Assembly: GCA_963854835.1 (NCBI GenBank)
Contig: OY978525.1
Location: 50,413,429 to 50,477,428 of the forward strand
DNA length: 64,000 nt
Direction of reading: 5' to 3'
Source of the DNA: Megamerina dolium
Lineage: Eukaryota > Arthropoda > Insecta > Diptera > Megamerinidae
In this document: one piece after another, positions 1 to 9,580 of the stretch
How positions within the stretch are numbered: the stretch's first letter is position 1
How the letters are laid out: every line of letters starts with the position of its first letter
The notes under the pieces: generated by a model
Seen by the model: only the letters and a program-made list of their open reading frames with translations
The model's database searches: none
What the model was told of the DNA's origin: nothing
Program-made: the position numbers and the translations under genes

Positions 1-1073
1 CTGATGTTTTTGATCGCTCTTTCGTCGAAGAAACTTAACTCCTTTATTTGCGATCGTATCGCCTCGACAATATCCTCCTTGGTGGTGATTTCATCTAGAT
101 CTCGGATCTCCAACGATACCTCATGGGTTAGCGCCCGAGTCTGCGCTTGATCACCGAGCACCTTATTTATTTCCTTTTCATAAACTCCCATGTTTGTCAT
201 CTGGGCCTCCTTCAGTTCAAGCAAAATTTCGCCTTTCGCCGTCTTTCTGATCCGTGCAACGTTCTCACCGAGTTCATGTAGAGCATCATTCTTTTTCACA
301 GCTTTAAGTATGTCACTGTATGACATATTTCCAGCACGTGCAATGATTATCGCGTCTGGTCTCGGAGGCGGTGTATAGGTCGCCTTCTTCTTAGGGTTCT
401 GCGTTTTGCGTTTGACCTGCGCCCAGCTCTCTGTTTTCTTTTTCTCTTTGGCAGGACTATTATTGCCTCCATCGCTTTTGCTCGTGTTATCCGTCGGCTT
501 TTGCACTTCCTCGTGAGTGGCTCTGTTCCTCTTGGGTGGTGTTTTCCGTGTCAGCTGCTCGTCCTCGCGGGGCCTCTTCGCCGTTGATCCTATAGATGTT
601 AGCCTGAGGGGAACATTTCGTCTATTTTCTTTGCTTTTATTATACTCTTCTCGGGCACGTTCGTGAAGTCGCGTTACTGAACTGAGCAGATCCCTGATTT
701 GGTTGTTGATTGATCGTTGCGGTAGTCGCATGGCTTCAGTCAACTTCCTGATTGCCTCACCTAATTCTGACATGATATCGGCACTCGATTGCGTCGTTGT
801 AGCCATAGGCGTGCTATCTTGCATCGCAGGTGGCGAAGACTTTGCTCTTACTGGCTTTTCCGCAGTTTTCGGCGACCGCACCAGTCTTGGTGCACGCTTA
901 AAAGGGTCAGCTTCGACAGTTTTGCCATCTTCACTCGGTATCGGTGTCTTCTTGGGCGGCTCAGCTCCAGGTATCTTGCTACCACCATCGCAAGGACTTT
1001 GAGTACCACTGCTCATGGTGATGCCATCTATATTGCTGCTATTGTTTTTGTTGTTTCTCAATTTGTTATCCAT
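1..1073 (-). CDS. R1-clade LINE ORF1 (gag-like), 3' end off window
   Basis: On the minus strand an open frame runs from an ATG at 1071-1073 to the left edge (357 codons) without a stop. The product is a Gag-like nucleic-acid-binding protein of a non-LTR retrotransposon. A central basic, Lys/Pro/Arg-rich stretch is followed by the motif RPDAIIIARAGNMSYSDIL and then GEILLELKEAQ and IRDLDEITT. These align block by block with RPEAIVITKTGDLSYADIL, GEILLELKGKP and CRDLDEITV of the plus-strand ORF1 at 1998-3467, so the two are related but clearly different families. The CCHC knuckles expected at the C-terminus would lie beyond the left edge. The segment is more GC-rich than its surroundings. R1-clade membership is inferred from the similarity to the neighbouring ORF1. 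Confidence 0.85.
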   Translation of the reverse strand, partial: MDNKLRNNKNNSSNIDGITMSSGTQSPCDGGSKIPGAEPPKKTPIPSEDGKTVEADPFKRAPRLVRSPKTAEKPVRAKSSPPAMQDSTPMATTTQSSADIMSELGEAIRKLTEAMRLPQRSINNQIRDLLSSVTRLHERAREEYNKSKENRRNVPLRLTSIGSTAKRPREDEQLTRKTPPKRNRATHEEVQKPTDNTSKSDGGNNSPAKEKKKTESWAQVKRKTQNPKKKATYTPPPRPDAIIIARAGNMSYSDILKAVKKNDALHELGENVARIRKTAKGEILLELKEAQMTNMGVYEKEINKVLGDQAQTRALTHEVSLEIRDLDEITTKEDIVEAIRSQIKELSFFDERAIKNI

Positions 1074-1435
1074 TTACTTTCTGTACCAGCGCATCGTGTG
1101 TAGAGGGGCGGGCCGAAATAGACAGGAGCGGGTATACCCTCGGGGACAATGCCCCTACCCCAGTTCCCTGAGGCCTGTCCTTCGCTTTACCGGGTCCGGA
1201 AAACACGGACGAACCGGCGCTCGCCCGGAGCAACGCAGGCTACAACTCCTGCGTCCAATACACACTTCCTGACTAAGGCCCGAAGGGGCTGGTTACTGAT
1301 ACCCACCGCGGCTAACACCTCGGCAGAGGAAGCTCACATCACCTTCATCCTCCCAACAGCAGAGAAAGCTGTTGATGTTCTGAAGGACTCCCAGTGCTCC
1401 GCGGAGTATACCGGTCGATTTAACAGCCGCACCTA
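1074..1435 (-). other. probable 5' UTR of the minus-strand R1-like LINE
   Basis: GC-rich stretch directly upstream of the minus-strand ORF1 start, ending near 1435 where the composition drops to AT-rich. It carries no convincing ORF. I read it as the 5' untranslated region of the element whose ORF1 begins at 1073; the exact 5' end cannot be fixed from one copy. Confidence 0.5.
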
Positions 1436-1997
1436 ACATGGTGTACAGACGCTGACATGGTGTGTGTTCATGTATACGTGTGTAGATTTACATTTATGTG
1501 GATTAGCGCATGGATTCATATATAGTAAATATATCTCTTGTTGTGCCAGCGTGAGTATATGCGTTGGCACATGTAACGTGTAATTATTTTCGGCCATTGG
1601 CATTAAGACCGAGACCAGTAAGGTCTTAATTAAGGTATACTGGAAACAATGAATATAATATGGTAGTTTTGAGCTGGTAATTGTGGTATTCTGTTACCTC
1701 AGTATGCAGGGGTGGTACCCTGCAGAAATGGCTTTCGGGCTAATGCCACAATTGCCTCCGCCCCGCTAAAACCATGGCAGGCCTCGAAGAACGCTCAATG
1801 TTCGTCACCATTAAATTGGTCGTGTAGGCTCAGATGTAATATTCCTGACTAACACTGATCTAGCTCTGTATGCAAGTTCTCATGAAGGCTTGTGTCAGCT
1901 CTCGCATGGACCTCACTGCTTGCAAAGGGACCCATGGGATCTTAAGGTGACTACACTACGAGCAGAGATAACGATTTCGAGTTGGGGCCCTTTAAGC
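1436..1997 (+). other. junction between head-to-head LINEs and leader of the plus-strand element
   Basis: About 560 bases between the two divergent LINEs. The first 200 are AT-rich and look like ordinary flank. From about 1640 onward, GC rises and the sequence is probably the 5' leader of the plus-strand R1-type element. The ORF1 frame is open from an upstream ATG at 1890, but the ATG at 1998 is preferred because the charged Gag-like sequence starts there. No promoter motif could be assigned with confidence. Confidence 0.4.
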
Positions 1998-3467
1998 ATG
2001 GAAACAAATAAAATAAACAATAACAACAATAGAGAAAATACAAAAGAGGAGGTTTTCACACGAAGACCTAAAGTAATGTACTCGCCAGTAAAACGGCCCA
2101 GTAAAGAACAAACAAGTCGGCTTGAGGCTGAAAAGTCGCCGGCTGTTCGGGTAAATAACCCGGATGAGTGCAACACTCCATCTGTGTCAGAGTTGCCGGT
2201 AGAGGTCTACTCACCGATAGCAACTACAGTTAGAGGAGATAATGCGATAAAACAAAAAGTAATAAATGAGGAGAACGAACAGCAGGAAGGTGAGGAAGAC
2301 CTAACTTCTGCTGATACTCGGAAAAATGATGCATTTGATATCCTGGGCCACAAAATTGCTGAGCTTCAGAGTATGATTGGATCGCAAAGGCACATTAACC
2401 AGACGGTGCGAGATTTGGTATCTAATATTGCAGCCCTTCACGAAGAGGCATCTGAAAGATACTCACATAAGCGGCAAGGCCCAACCATTATGGAGGCAAA
2501 GGGTTCACAGACATCGCCTACAAGACAGCATGACAAAGTCATTATTCAGAAGCAGGAGATGCGAAAAGGAGAAGTGAGGGCGAAAGAACTTGAAATGGAG
2601 ACGACACAGAAACCAAAACAACAGAGTAAGGAGGACTGGCAGCCCGTTATAAAGAAGGGAACAAACAAGCCACCACCAAAGAAAGGACTTCCTTTAGAAA
2701 ATAAAGGGAAAGTAGTTCCAAAGCGTATCCGTGCTCGACCCGAAGCTATAGTCATAACTAAAACCGGGGACTTATCATACGCTGATATATTAAAAAAACT
2801 GAAGGCCAATCCAGATTTTAAGCAGCTCGGCGAAGAGGTTAATAAAATCAAAAAGACCTCTAAAGGTGAAATATTGTTGGAGTTAAAAGGCAAGCCAGGC
2901 GAGAAAACAGAAAAATATAAGGAAGCGATGGAACAAGCTCTCCAAAAGTCAGCTAGCATCAAAACACTGCGACCACATACCCTTATTGAATGTCGGGATT
3001 TAGATGAAATTACTGTGGCGGAAGACATATGCGCCGCAGTGGTGGAGAAATACCCAGAAATAGGACACTTGGACGCAAGTGCCGTAAAGTCCATGCGAAC
3101 GACGTGGAATGGTTCGCAAACAGCGCTGATTAGACTCCCTGCAGAAATAGCAAAATCAATATTAAATGGTGAGCGAATCCGTGTGGGTTGGGTGAATTGC
3201 AGGCTACGTGAATATATAACTCCAACGCGCTGCTTTAAGTGCCTTGGTTTTGGACATATATCAAGGCACTGTAAAAGTACTATAGACCGCACAGATGCTT
3301 GCATGCGCTGTGGAAACAAAGGCCATCGAGCAAACCTGTGTAAAGCACAGCCCAAATGTGTTATCTGTGAACCAGGAATTAAAGGTGGAAACGAACACCC
3401 TACAGGATGCTATAAATGCCCAGCTTATAAAGCAGCTCTACAAGAAATAAGAAAACGGAATGATTAG
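1998..3467 (+). CDS. R1-clade LINE ORF1: Gag-like protein with CCHC zinc knuckles
   Basis: 490 codons from the ATG at 1998 (an in-frame ATG also exists at 1890). The N-terminal half is hydrophilic and charged. A conserved Gag core spans roughly residues 250-410 with the motif RPEAIVITKTGDLSYADIL. The C-terminus has zinc knuckles, the clearest being CFKCLGFGHISRHC at about 3231-3272, then CMRCGNKGHRANLC and a CVIC start of a third. It would coat element RNA in the ribonucleoprotein. The TAG stop (3465-3467) overlaps the ORF2 start, ATGATTAG, giving an 8-nt overlap and implying coupled translation. No internal stop is seen, so this ORF looks intact. Confidence 0.9.
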   Translation: METNKINNNNNRENTKEEVFTRRPKVMYSPVKRPSKEQTSRLEAEKSPAVRVNNPDECNTPSVSELPVEVYSPIATTVRGDNAIKQKVINEENEQQEGEEDLTSADTRKNDAFDILGHKIAELQSMIGSQRHINQTVRDLVSNIAALHEEASERYSHKRQGPTIMEAKGSQTSPTRQHDKVIIQKQEMRKGEVRAKELEMETTQKPKQQSKEDWQPVIKKGTNKPPPKKGLPLENKGKVVPKRIRARPEAIVITKTGDLSYADILKKLKANPDFKQLGEEVNKIKKTSKGEILLELKGKPGEKTEKYKEAMEQALQKSASIKTLRPHTLIECRDLDEITVAEDICAAVVEKYPEIGHLDASAVKSMRTTWNGSQTALIRLPAEIAKSILNGERIRVGWVNCRLREYITPTRCFKCLGFGHISRHCKSTIDRTDACMRCGNKGHRANLCKAQPKCVICEPGIKGGNEHPTGCYKCPAYKAALQEIRKRND

Positions 3468-5898
3468 GTGCATTCAGATAAATCTAAACCACTGTGAAGC
3501 AGCACAAGATATCCTCCTGAAAACAATAGCTGAACAACAAATTGACGTTGCACTAATAAGCGAGCAATACAAAAATCTAGTAAATAATGGAAAGTGGTTA
3601 AGCGACATGAGCAGTAAAGCAGCGATATGGACCTGCGGCAATCTGCCTTTTGAACGCAAAAGTAGCACCCAACATGTAGGCTTTGTCTACGCACAAATTA
3701 AAGGAGTACATTTCTACAGTTGCTATGCACCGCCAAGTGCAACAATACAAGAATTCGAAGATATGGTAGACCGATTGGTGAATGAAGCGAGAGGGAAATC
3801 ACCCATAATAATCGGGGGTGAATTTAATGCCTGGGCTACGGAGTGGGGTAGTGTACGCACGAACCGTAGAGGGACTCTAGTCTTAGAAGCGTTTGCCTGT
3901 TTAGACATGGTGGTGCTGAATCATGGTAATGCATTCACCTTCGATAATGGAAGAGGAGGATCAGTTGTGGATATTACATTCGCAAGCCGTACGTTAGCAA
4001 GAGTTATGGAATGGAAAGTGTCGGATGTATATACACATAGCGACCATATGGCTATTGTGTTCAATACGAAACCTACTACAAGGTTTCAATTACGCAGAAC
4101 ACAAACAAAGGCACAAACAAACGGCTGGAAAGTTAAAAAACTTGATATGGACGTTTTGGAATACGTCCTTAATGATCTGTATACAATCGAAGGCAATGCT
4201 GAAAAACAAGCAGAGCATGTAATGCGATTACTTGAGAAAGTATGTGACGCAGCAATGCCTCGAAAGGGGAAAAGTAACGGGAGGGCCCCAGTATACTGGT
4301 GGAACGAAGATATAGCTAGCTTACGCTCACAATGTCATAGACACCGCAGAATGCAACAGAGGGGCAGAGGTACAGAACAATATGGGAATTTGCAATCGCA
4401 GTACAAGGCGACAAGGAAACTGCTACGGAAAGCGATATCCAAGAGCAAAAAGCAGGCATTTCTTAACTTAATTGATGAAGTGCAAAACAATCCCTGGGGG
4501 AGCGCGTACAGGATTGTGCTGAATAAAGTTAATAGCAATAATGCTAATTCCCCCATCTGCCCGCCCATTATGTCAAATATCGTAAATGGCTTATTCCCAC
4601 AACAGAGCTCGGAAATGGTTGAATCGGAAATCCAAGTTGATATAGACACAATTCCACCTATAACCCCAGACGAAGTTGCCACAGCTGCACATAAAATCAA
4701 AAATGAGAAAACCCCAGGACTTGATGGTATACCTAACGTGGTACTCAAAACAGCAATTAAAATGAAGCCAGAAGTTTTTGCGCAATTATACACGGCCTGC
4801 TTTAGAGAAGGATCATTTCCACGTCGGTGGAAACGCCAAAGACTTGTCCTAATCCCCAAAGGCGATAAACCACCGGATGAACCGTCTTCATATCGTCCAC
4901 TATGTATGCTGGATACTGCGGGTAAGGTACTGGAGCGGATTATATGCTCTAGACTGGAAAAATACACTGAAGGTGAAACAGGCCTTTCTGAATGGCAATA
5001 TGGATTCAGGAAAAAGCGCAGTACTGTAGATGCGATTGAAAAAGTGTGTGAAATTGCAAAAAAAGCAATGGAAGGGAAAAGATGGAGAGGGGGCAGTAAA
5101 GAATATTGTGCTGTTGTAACCCTAGATATCAAAAATGCTTTTAATTCAGCAAATTGGTCGTATATACTAAATGCTCTTCGAGGTATCCATGCACCGGCGT
5201 ACTTGATTCGAATAATTACAAATTATTTTAAAAGTAGAACTTTGTACTATGACACAGAAGAAGGACCAAAGCAGTACATGGTGACGGGTGGAGTACCGCA
5301 AGGCTCGGTACTGGGACCACTTCTCTGGAACATTATGTACGACGGTATACTTAAAATACAGAAGCCGAAAGGAGTAAATATCATTGGGTATGCAGACGAT
5401 ATCGCTATCACGGTAGTTGCAAAAACCCTGCCGGAAGTAAAACGAAACGCTGAAGAAACAATTAAAAGTGTTAAACAGTGGGTAGAGTTAGCGGGACTAG
5501 ATCTCGCGGATCATAAAACCGAAGCAGTATTAATGAGTAGCCGGAAGAAGGTAGAGCATATTGATGTGCGTGTTGGTAGCCACATCATATCATCCATGCC
5601 ATACATTAAGTACTTGGGAGTCCTATTGGACCATAGGTTAAGTTTTAAAGAACACCTCAAATATGCGGGTGTTAAAGCAGCAAAAGCAAGTGCGGCACTG
5701 TCGAGGCTCATGCCGAATATTGGTGGACCTCGTCAACCGATTAGACATCTACTCACAGGTGTCAACACATCGATAGTAATGTACGCTGCACCCGTATGGG
5801 CTACAGCGACTGGTTGTAGCTCTTACATGAGAGGGATAACAGCTGCATACAGATTATCGTCCCTAAGAGTCTGTAGCGCATTTCGCACAGTCTCTAAT
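3460..5898 (+). pseudogene. R1-clade LINE ORF2, 5' part: endonuclease and reverse transcriptase
   Basis: Open frame from the ATG at 3460 to the insertion point at 5898. The N-terminus begins with the R1-like block IRCIQINLNHCEAAQDILL of an APE-type endonuclease. It continues with IIIGGEFNAW at about 3810-3840 and HSDHMAI at about 4036-4056. The reverse transcriptase has the fingers block PLCMLDTAGKVLERII, GVPQGSVLGPLLWN (about 5289-5330) and the catalytic box GYADD (about 5389-5403). The endonuclease motif usually written GDFNA reads GEFNA here, an Asp to Glu change at a residue essential in the APE fold. Beyond 5898 the track enters the poly(T) of the inserted LINE, so the predicted tail there is an artefact. 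Codon phase is kept at the continuation, 8797. Confidence 0.9.
5890..5898. repeat. target-site duplication, left copy (GTCTCTAAT)
   Basis: The 9-mer GTCTCTAAT lies directly before the poly(T) of the minus-strand Jockey LINE. The same 9-mer is at 8788-8796 on the far side. The AAT end is partly ambiguous with the T-run, but the bases before the 9-mer differ (A versus G), fixing its length. Confidence 0.9.
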
Positions 5899-6054
5899 TT
5901 TTTTTTTTTTTTTTTAGCTTATTTTTTTTTTTTATTGAATCTTTCTTAAATACGAGAAACTAACAATAAGTATTCAAATCTTACAAACTAAATAAAACTA
6001 TGTGATATCCCCTACGTTCCATCACAATTTGGTGAGTCGCGAGATGTAGCAATT

Positions 6055-8700
6055 TTACAGCATATTCAGTGTGTCTTTTCTTTTTAATCGACGATGCCCC
6101 TTGCTCAGCAACAATTGCCTAGCAAGGGGATTCGGATGATTGTGAATTTTTGAATGTAGCTTCTGCAGTACATTGCAACTTCCTCAGAAATTGTGGATAC
6201 ATTTAAATCTCGATGGATGTTAACGTTCCTCATATACCAAGGCGCGTTTACAATAATTCGCAGACACTTGGATTGTATTCGCTGCAATTTTTCGATATTA
6301 GAGGGAGATGCGGTGCCCCAAAACTGAATACCATAAGTCCAGATTGGTTTCAGGATTGCTTTATATAATGCACTTTGTATTCAAGATTCAACTTTGATCT
6401 TTTGTGTAACAGCCACCATAACTGATTCATTTTAAGCTTGATCTGAGTTTTCTTTGCCTCTATGTGATTTTTCCATGTCAGCCTTCTGTCGAGGTGAATA
6501 CCCAAGTACTTTGTTGAGGAACATTGTGGAACTGATTGGCCGTTAATTTTAAGTGGGGGACATGTATCTAGCCTTAGCGTGAAGGTTACATGTACGCTCT
6601 TTGATTCATTGACTTTTATACGCCATTTTGCTAGCCAGATTTCGAGAGAATCGACATGAGTCTGCAGGAGTTTAGTAGCTTCTATGGGGTTAGAGCGAGA
6701 GCACAATATTGCCGTATCATCAGCAAAGGTCGATATGAATGTATAGTTATTGTTGGGCATATCTGAAGTGTATAAGAGATACAGTAAGGGACCCAAAACG
6801 CTTCCTTGAGGAACGCCAGCGTGAATATCCAATGGATTTGTTGTGTAATCCTTGTGATGTACGAGAAATTGTCTTTTCGTGAGGTAGCTACTAAGCAATG
6901 AGGAGACATTTGCAGGCAGTAATAGTTTGAGTTTGTAAATAAGGCCATCGTGCCATACTTTATCGAAAGCTTGAGTGATATCAAGAAAGACAGCTGAACA
7001 ATACTTTTTTTCTTCAAAAGTGTTCCTTATCAGAGTTACAATGCGGTGGACTTGTTCTATTGTGCCGTGCTGTTTTCTAAATCCAAACTGATGTTGAGGA
7101 ATCAGTTGGTTGAGATTAATAAATGGAGTTAAATTCATGACAAGTAGCTTTTCGAATACTTTAGAAAGTAGAGGCAGGAGGCTGATAGGTCTGTACGATG
7201 CAACTTTTGTAGGGTCTTTTCCTGGTTTTGCTATCATAATAATTTTTGAAGTTTTCCAGCATTTGGGATAGTGTTTAATACGAAGGATAGCATTGAAAAT
7301 GTGCATCAGATGAATTACTGAAGCCGGAGGTAGCTCTTTTATCATTTTGCCGGTAATTTTATCTGGACCAGGTGATTTTTTGGGTTTAAATCTTTATAAA
7401 TTGCTTTGAATATGTCCTTTTTTTTAATTTTGAGCGTTATTGAGCAAGGTTGAGAAGTTAATATTGGTAATGAGGACTGTGAAGAGGGTGGATTGGGTGT
7501 AAACACACTTTTTAGGTGGTTTGCAAAAGCCAAACCCTTCTTACAGTTGCTTCTAGCCCAATTACCGTCACTCAAACGGATGGGGGAATCAGTGACAATT
7601 GGCCGATTTGATTTTTTTGCTGATTTCCACAAAGAGTAGTCTGACGCTTCACCAGGTGTTAATTTCGCTATGTGCTCTTCTAACTCTTTGTTGTTTTTAT
7701 TTTTTAAGGCTTGCTTTAACTTTCGAGTGCAGTGCTGTAGCTGTGTTTTCAGATTCGGTGATCTGAATTCTTGCCATTGTCTTCGGAGTCTTCTTTTCTG
7801 TCTTACTAGCAATTCAATATCGGCTGGTGTGTATGGGCTATAGTTTGATTGCTTGCATACCTTTGTGCAGGTGGCTGAGCTGAGAGCTAATGAGAGCAGC
7901 TGGTTGAATTTTTCGAGTGCTGAGTCTACATCGTGTCCATTTCTTAATACAGTACTCAGAGGAAGATAGGAATTTATATATTTCTTGAATTTTAACCAGT
8001 CTATTTTCTTTCTAACGCAATTGCTTTGGGAGCTTGGTGATTTTATAGATATTACCGTGGGTGAGTGGTCAGATGATAGATCATAATTACACTCTGTGGA
8101 GATATTTTCCATCTGCAAACCTTTGGCGACTCCAAAGTCTATGAGATCGGGTATTTTCCTCTTGTCCGTCGGCCAATATGTCGGTTGACCATTTGAAATA
8201 ACATCGTAGCCATGGTTAGTGATGATTGAACATAGTCTTCTGCCTTTTGGAGTTATTAAGCGGGAGCCCCAGTGGTTGTGTTTGGCGTTGAAATCGCCAG
8301 CAACCAAGAATTTGCTACCAAGAGTTGAGAAAAATTCTTTATATTGCTGTTCGGTAATACTGTATCTTGGGGGACAGTATATCGCAGATATTACTAGCTT
8401 AGAGATGTATTCTTCCAGACATATAGATGTTGCTTGCAAGTAGACGCTACTAAAATCTTCGAGAACATAATGTTTTATTCTGCTTTTTATCAATATGGCA
8501 GTTCCTCCGCGTGCCTTACCATGCGGATGATTTGTGGTGTACAGTTTGTAATATGGTATTTGGTAGCAATTTTTGTCAGTGAAATGGGTCTCAGATATCA
8601 TCATTATGTCGATTTGGCTGGATTCAAGGAATTGAATTAGCTCCAAACGGTGGTGGCTTAAGCCGTTGGCGTTCCAGTGGCATATCTTGAGACAACTCAT
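6055..8700 (-). pseudogene. Jockey-clade ORF2: endonuclease-reverse transcriptase, frameshifted
   Basis: Starts at the ATG at 8698-8700 (MSCLKICHWNANGL). It shows endonuclease motifs (ISETHF, VAGDFNAKHNHWGS, SSDHSPTVI), then reverse transcriptase motifs SYRPISLLPLLSKVFEKLL, HAGVPQGSVLGPLLYLLYTS and the catalytic FADD, and the Jockey-type C-terminal block RIQSKCLRIIVNAPWYMRN. The frame is broken near 7350 at an A-rich run (one base lost just before SPGPDKI), near 6365, and again near 6150; a stop consistent with the native end lies at 6055-6057. It nicked DNA and primed cDNA synthesis on element RNA. Jockey clade rather than CR1 is judged from these blocks. Confidence 0.9.
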
Positions 8701-8787
8701 GGTCTGGATAGCAATGTTTGGAGTAACATCGATTGATTTTTCATCATTTCTTGCATCATTGTTTGCATTGAGTTCATGAATTGGTTG
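8697..8787 (-). pseudogene. Jockey ORF1 C-terminal remnant
   Basis: The last ~30 codons of a Gag-like ORF1: a Met/Gln-rich tail with MNSMQTMMQEMMKNQSMLL, ending in TGA at 8699-8697. The stop overlaps the ORF2 start as ATGA, the stop-restart arrangement common in LINEs. The upstream part is absent because the element is 5'-truncated at about 8787; any longer frame on this strand is read-through into the R1 element. Confidence 0.75.
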
Positions 8788-8796
8788 GTCTCTAAT
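8788..8796. repeat. target-site duplication, right copy (GTCTCTAAT)
   Basis: Second copy of the 9-mer found at 5890-5898. ORF2 coding of the host R1-type element resumes in phase immediately after it. Confidence 0.9.
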
Positions 8797-9357
8797 GATG
8801 CAGCGAATGTAATCGCGTGCCGGTGTCCTATTGATATCATAGCGGCCCAAGCGAGGTCAATTCGTGATAATAAAAAACTACCGCAGGCTGAGCGGATAGA
8901 AGTAGAAAATATAATTAGCCATAGTGAGCGAGTATGGCAATATAGATGGGACGCATCGACTAAAGGGCGGTGGACACATACACTAATACCCAATATAAAA
9001 ACTTGGATAGACAGGAAACATGGAGAGATACACTACCACCTGACCCAGTTCCTCAGTGGCCATGGATGCTTCAGAGAGTATTTGTATAGATGCAAACACG
9101 TTGATGACCCGTGGTGCCTATATTGCAAGCACGAAATTGAGAACGCACAACATGTGCTATTGAGGTGCGTCAGGTTTGAAGGCGAGCGCTCCCAGCTGGA
9201 ACGGTTAATGCTACGGCCGCTAACACCGGAGGGACTTATCCGATGCATGCTCTCCTCGACAGAAGCATGGAACGCGTCAGCAGACATCATTACAAGAATG
9301 ATGCAAAGACTGCGACGTGACGAACAGGCGGCACGTACAAGAAATAGCGGAGAGTGA
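8797..9357 (+). pseudogene. R1-clade LINE ORF2, 3' part with C-terminal zinc finger
   Basis: Continuation of the ORF2 that stops at 5898. It encodes the C-terminal region with the finger CLYCKHEIENAQHVLLRC at about 9117-9170, the CCHC arrangement found after the reverse transcriptase in R1-clade proteins. The stop is at 9355-9357. The ATG at 8776 is not a real start: it lies in the inserted Jockey sequence. Frame phase matches the 5' part exactly (both codon sets start at positions of the same phase). Confidence 0.88.
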
Positions 9358-9580
9358 AAACACTCAAATCCTGCCTTGCGAAGGAATGCCTTGATTGGTG
9401 GTACCGCAAGGATGAACAGGACAGTGATATCGGGGGAGGTGGTTTTAGTACGTAGGTACATATCGGGGCATAGCCCCAATGTGTGAATCGTGCATGCTGA
9501 ATAGTACGGGCTACTCAGTATCTATGAAGATTTCCACCTTCCAGCGTATCGAAGCAAAAAAAAAAAAAAAAAAAAAAAAA
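9358..9580 (+). other. 3' UTR and poly(A) tail of the R1-type LINE
   Basis: About 198 bases of 3' UTR followed by 25 A at 9556-9580, the expected end of a poly(A)-tailed LINE. Tail purity suggests a fairly young insertion. Confidence 0.85.

Larger units (their letters stand above)
5899..8787 (-). mobile_element. Jockey-clade LINE, 5'-truncated, nested in the R1-type ORF2
   Basis: Minus-strand LINE with its poly(A) end (poly-T on the plus strand) at 5899 and a truncated 5' end at about 8787. It contains the last ~30 codons of ORF1, a nearly full ORF2 with endonuclease and reverse transcriptase, and a short 3' UTR. Nine-base target duplications flank it. Truncation within ORF1 is typical of target-primed reverse transcription that stopped early. 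The ORF2 is broken by a few single-base indels, so the copy is dead but not old. Confidence 0.92.
1640..9580 (+). mobile_element. R1-clade non-LTR retrotransposon, plus strand, interrupted by a Jockey LINE
   Basis: Two-ORF LINE: Gag-like ORF1 (1998-3467), then ORF2 with an APE-type endonuclease and reverse transcriptase (3460-5898, resuming at 8797-9357), a 3' UTR and a 25-A tail at 9556-9580. There is no RNase H domain and the ORF2 C-terminus has a CCHC-type finger, both as in the R1 clade. The 2,898-bp interruption at 5899-8796 is a separate minus-strand LINE plus target-site copy. The 5' end is uncertain, and I could not find a convincing target-site duplication around the whole element. 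Removing the insert leaves the ORF2 frame continuous, so this copy was coding-competent, or nearly so, when it was hit. Confidence 0.85.

Noticed and set aside
703..1436. Plus-strand ORFs over the first 1.4 kb
   Set aside because: They are shadows of the minus-strand R1-type ORF1 and its leader.
2546..3355. 269-codon minus-strand ORF (and a similar 265-codon one at 4335-5132)
   Set aside because: Both are antisense to R1-type ORF1/ORF2 coding sequence and show no domain of their own.
5899..5949. Phe-rich C-terminus of ORF2
   Set aside because: It is the poly(T) of the nested element read through in frame.
8776..8796. ATG at 8776 as the start of an independent gene
   Set aside because: It lies in the 5' end of the nested Jockey element; the following protein is the C-terminal part of the interrupted R1-type ORF2.
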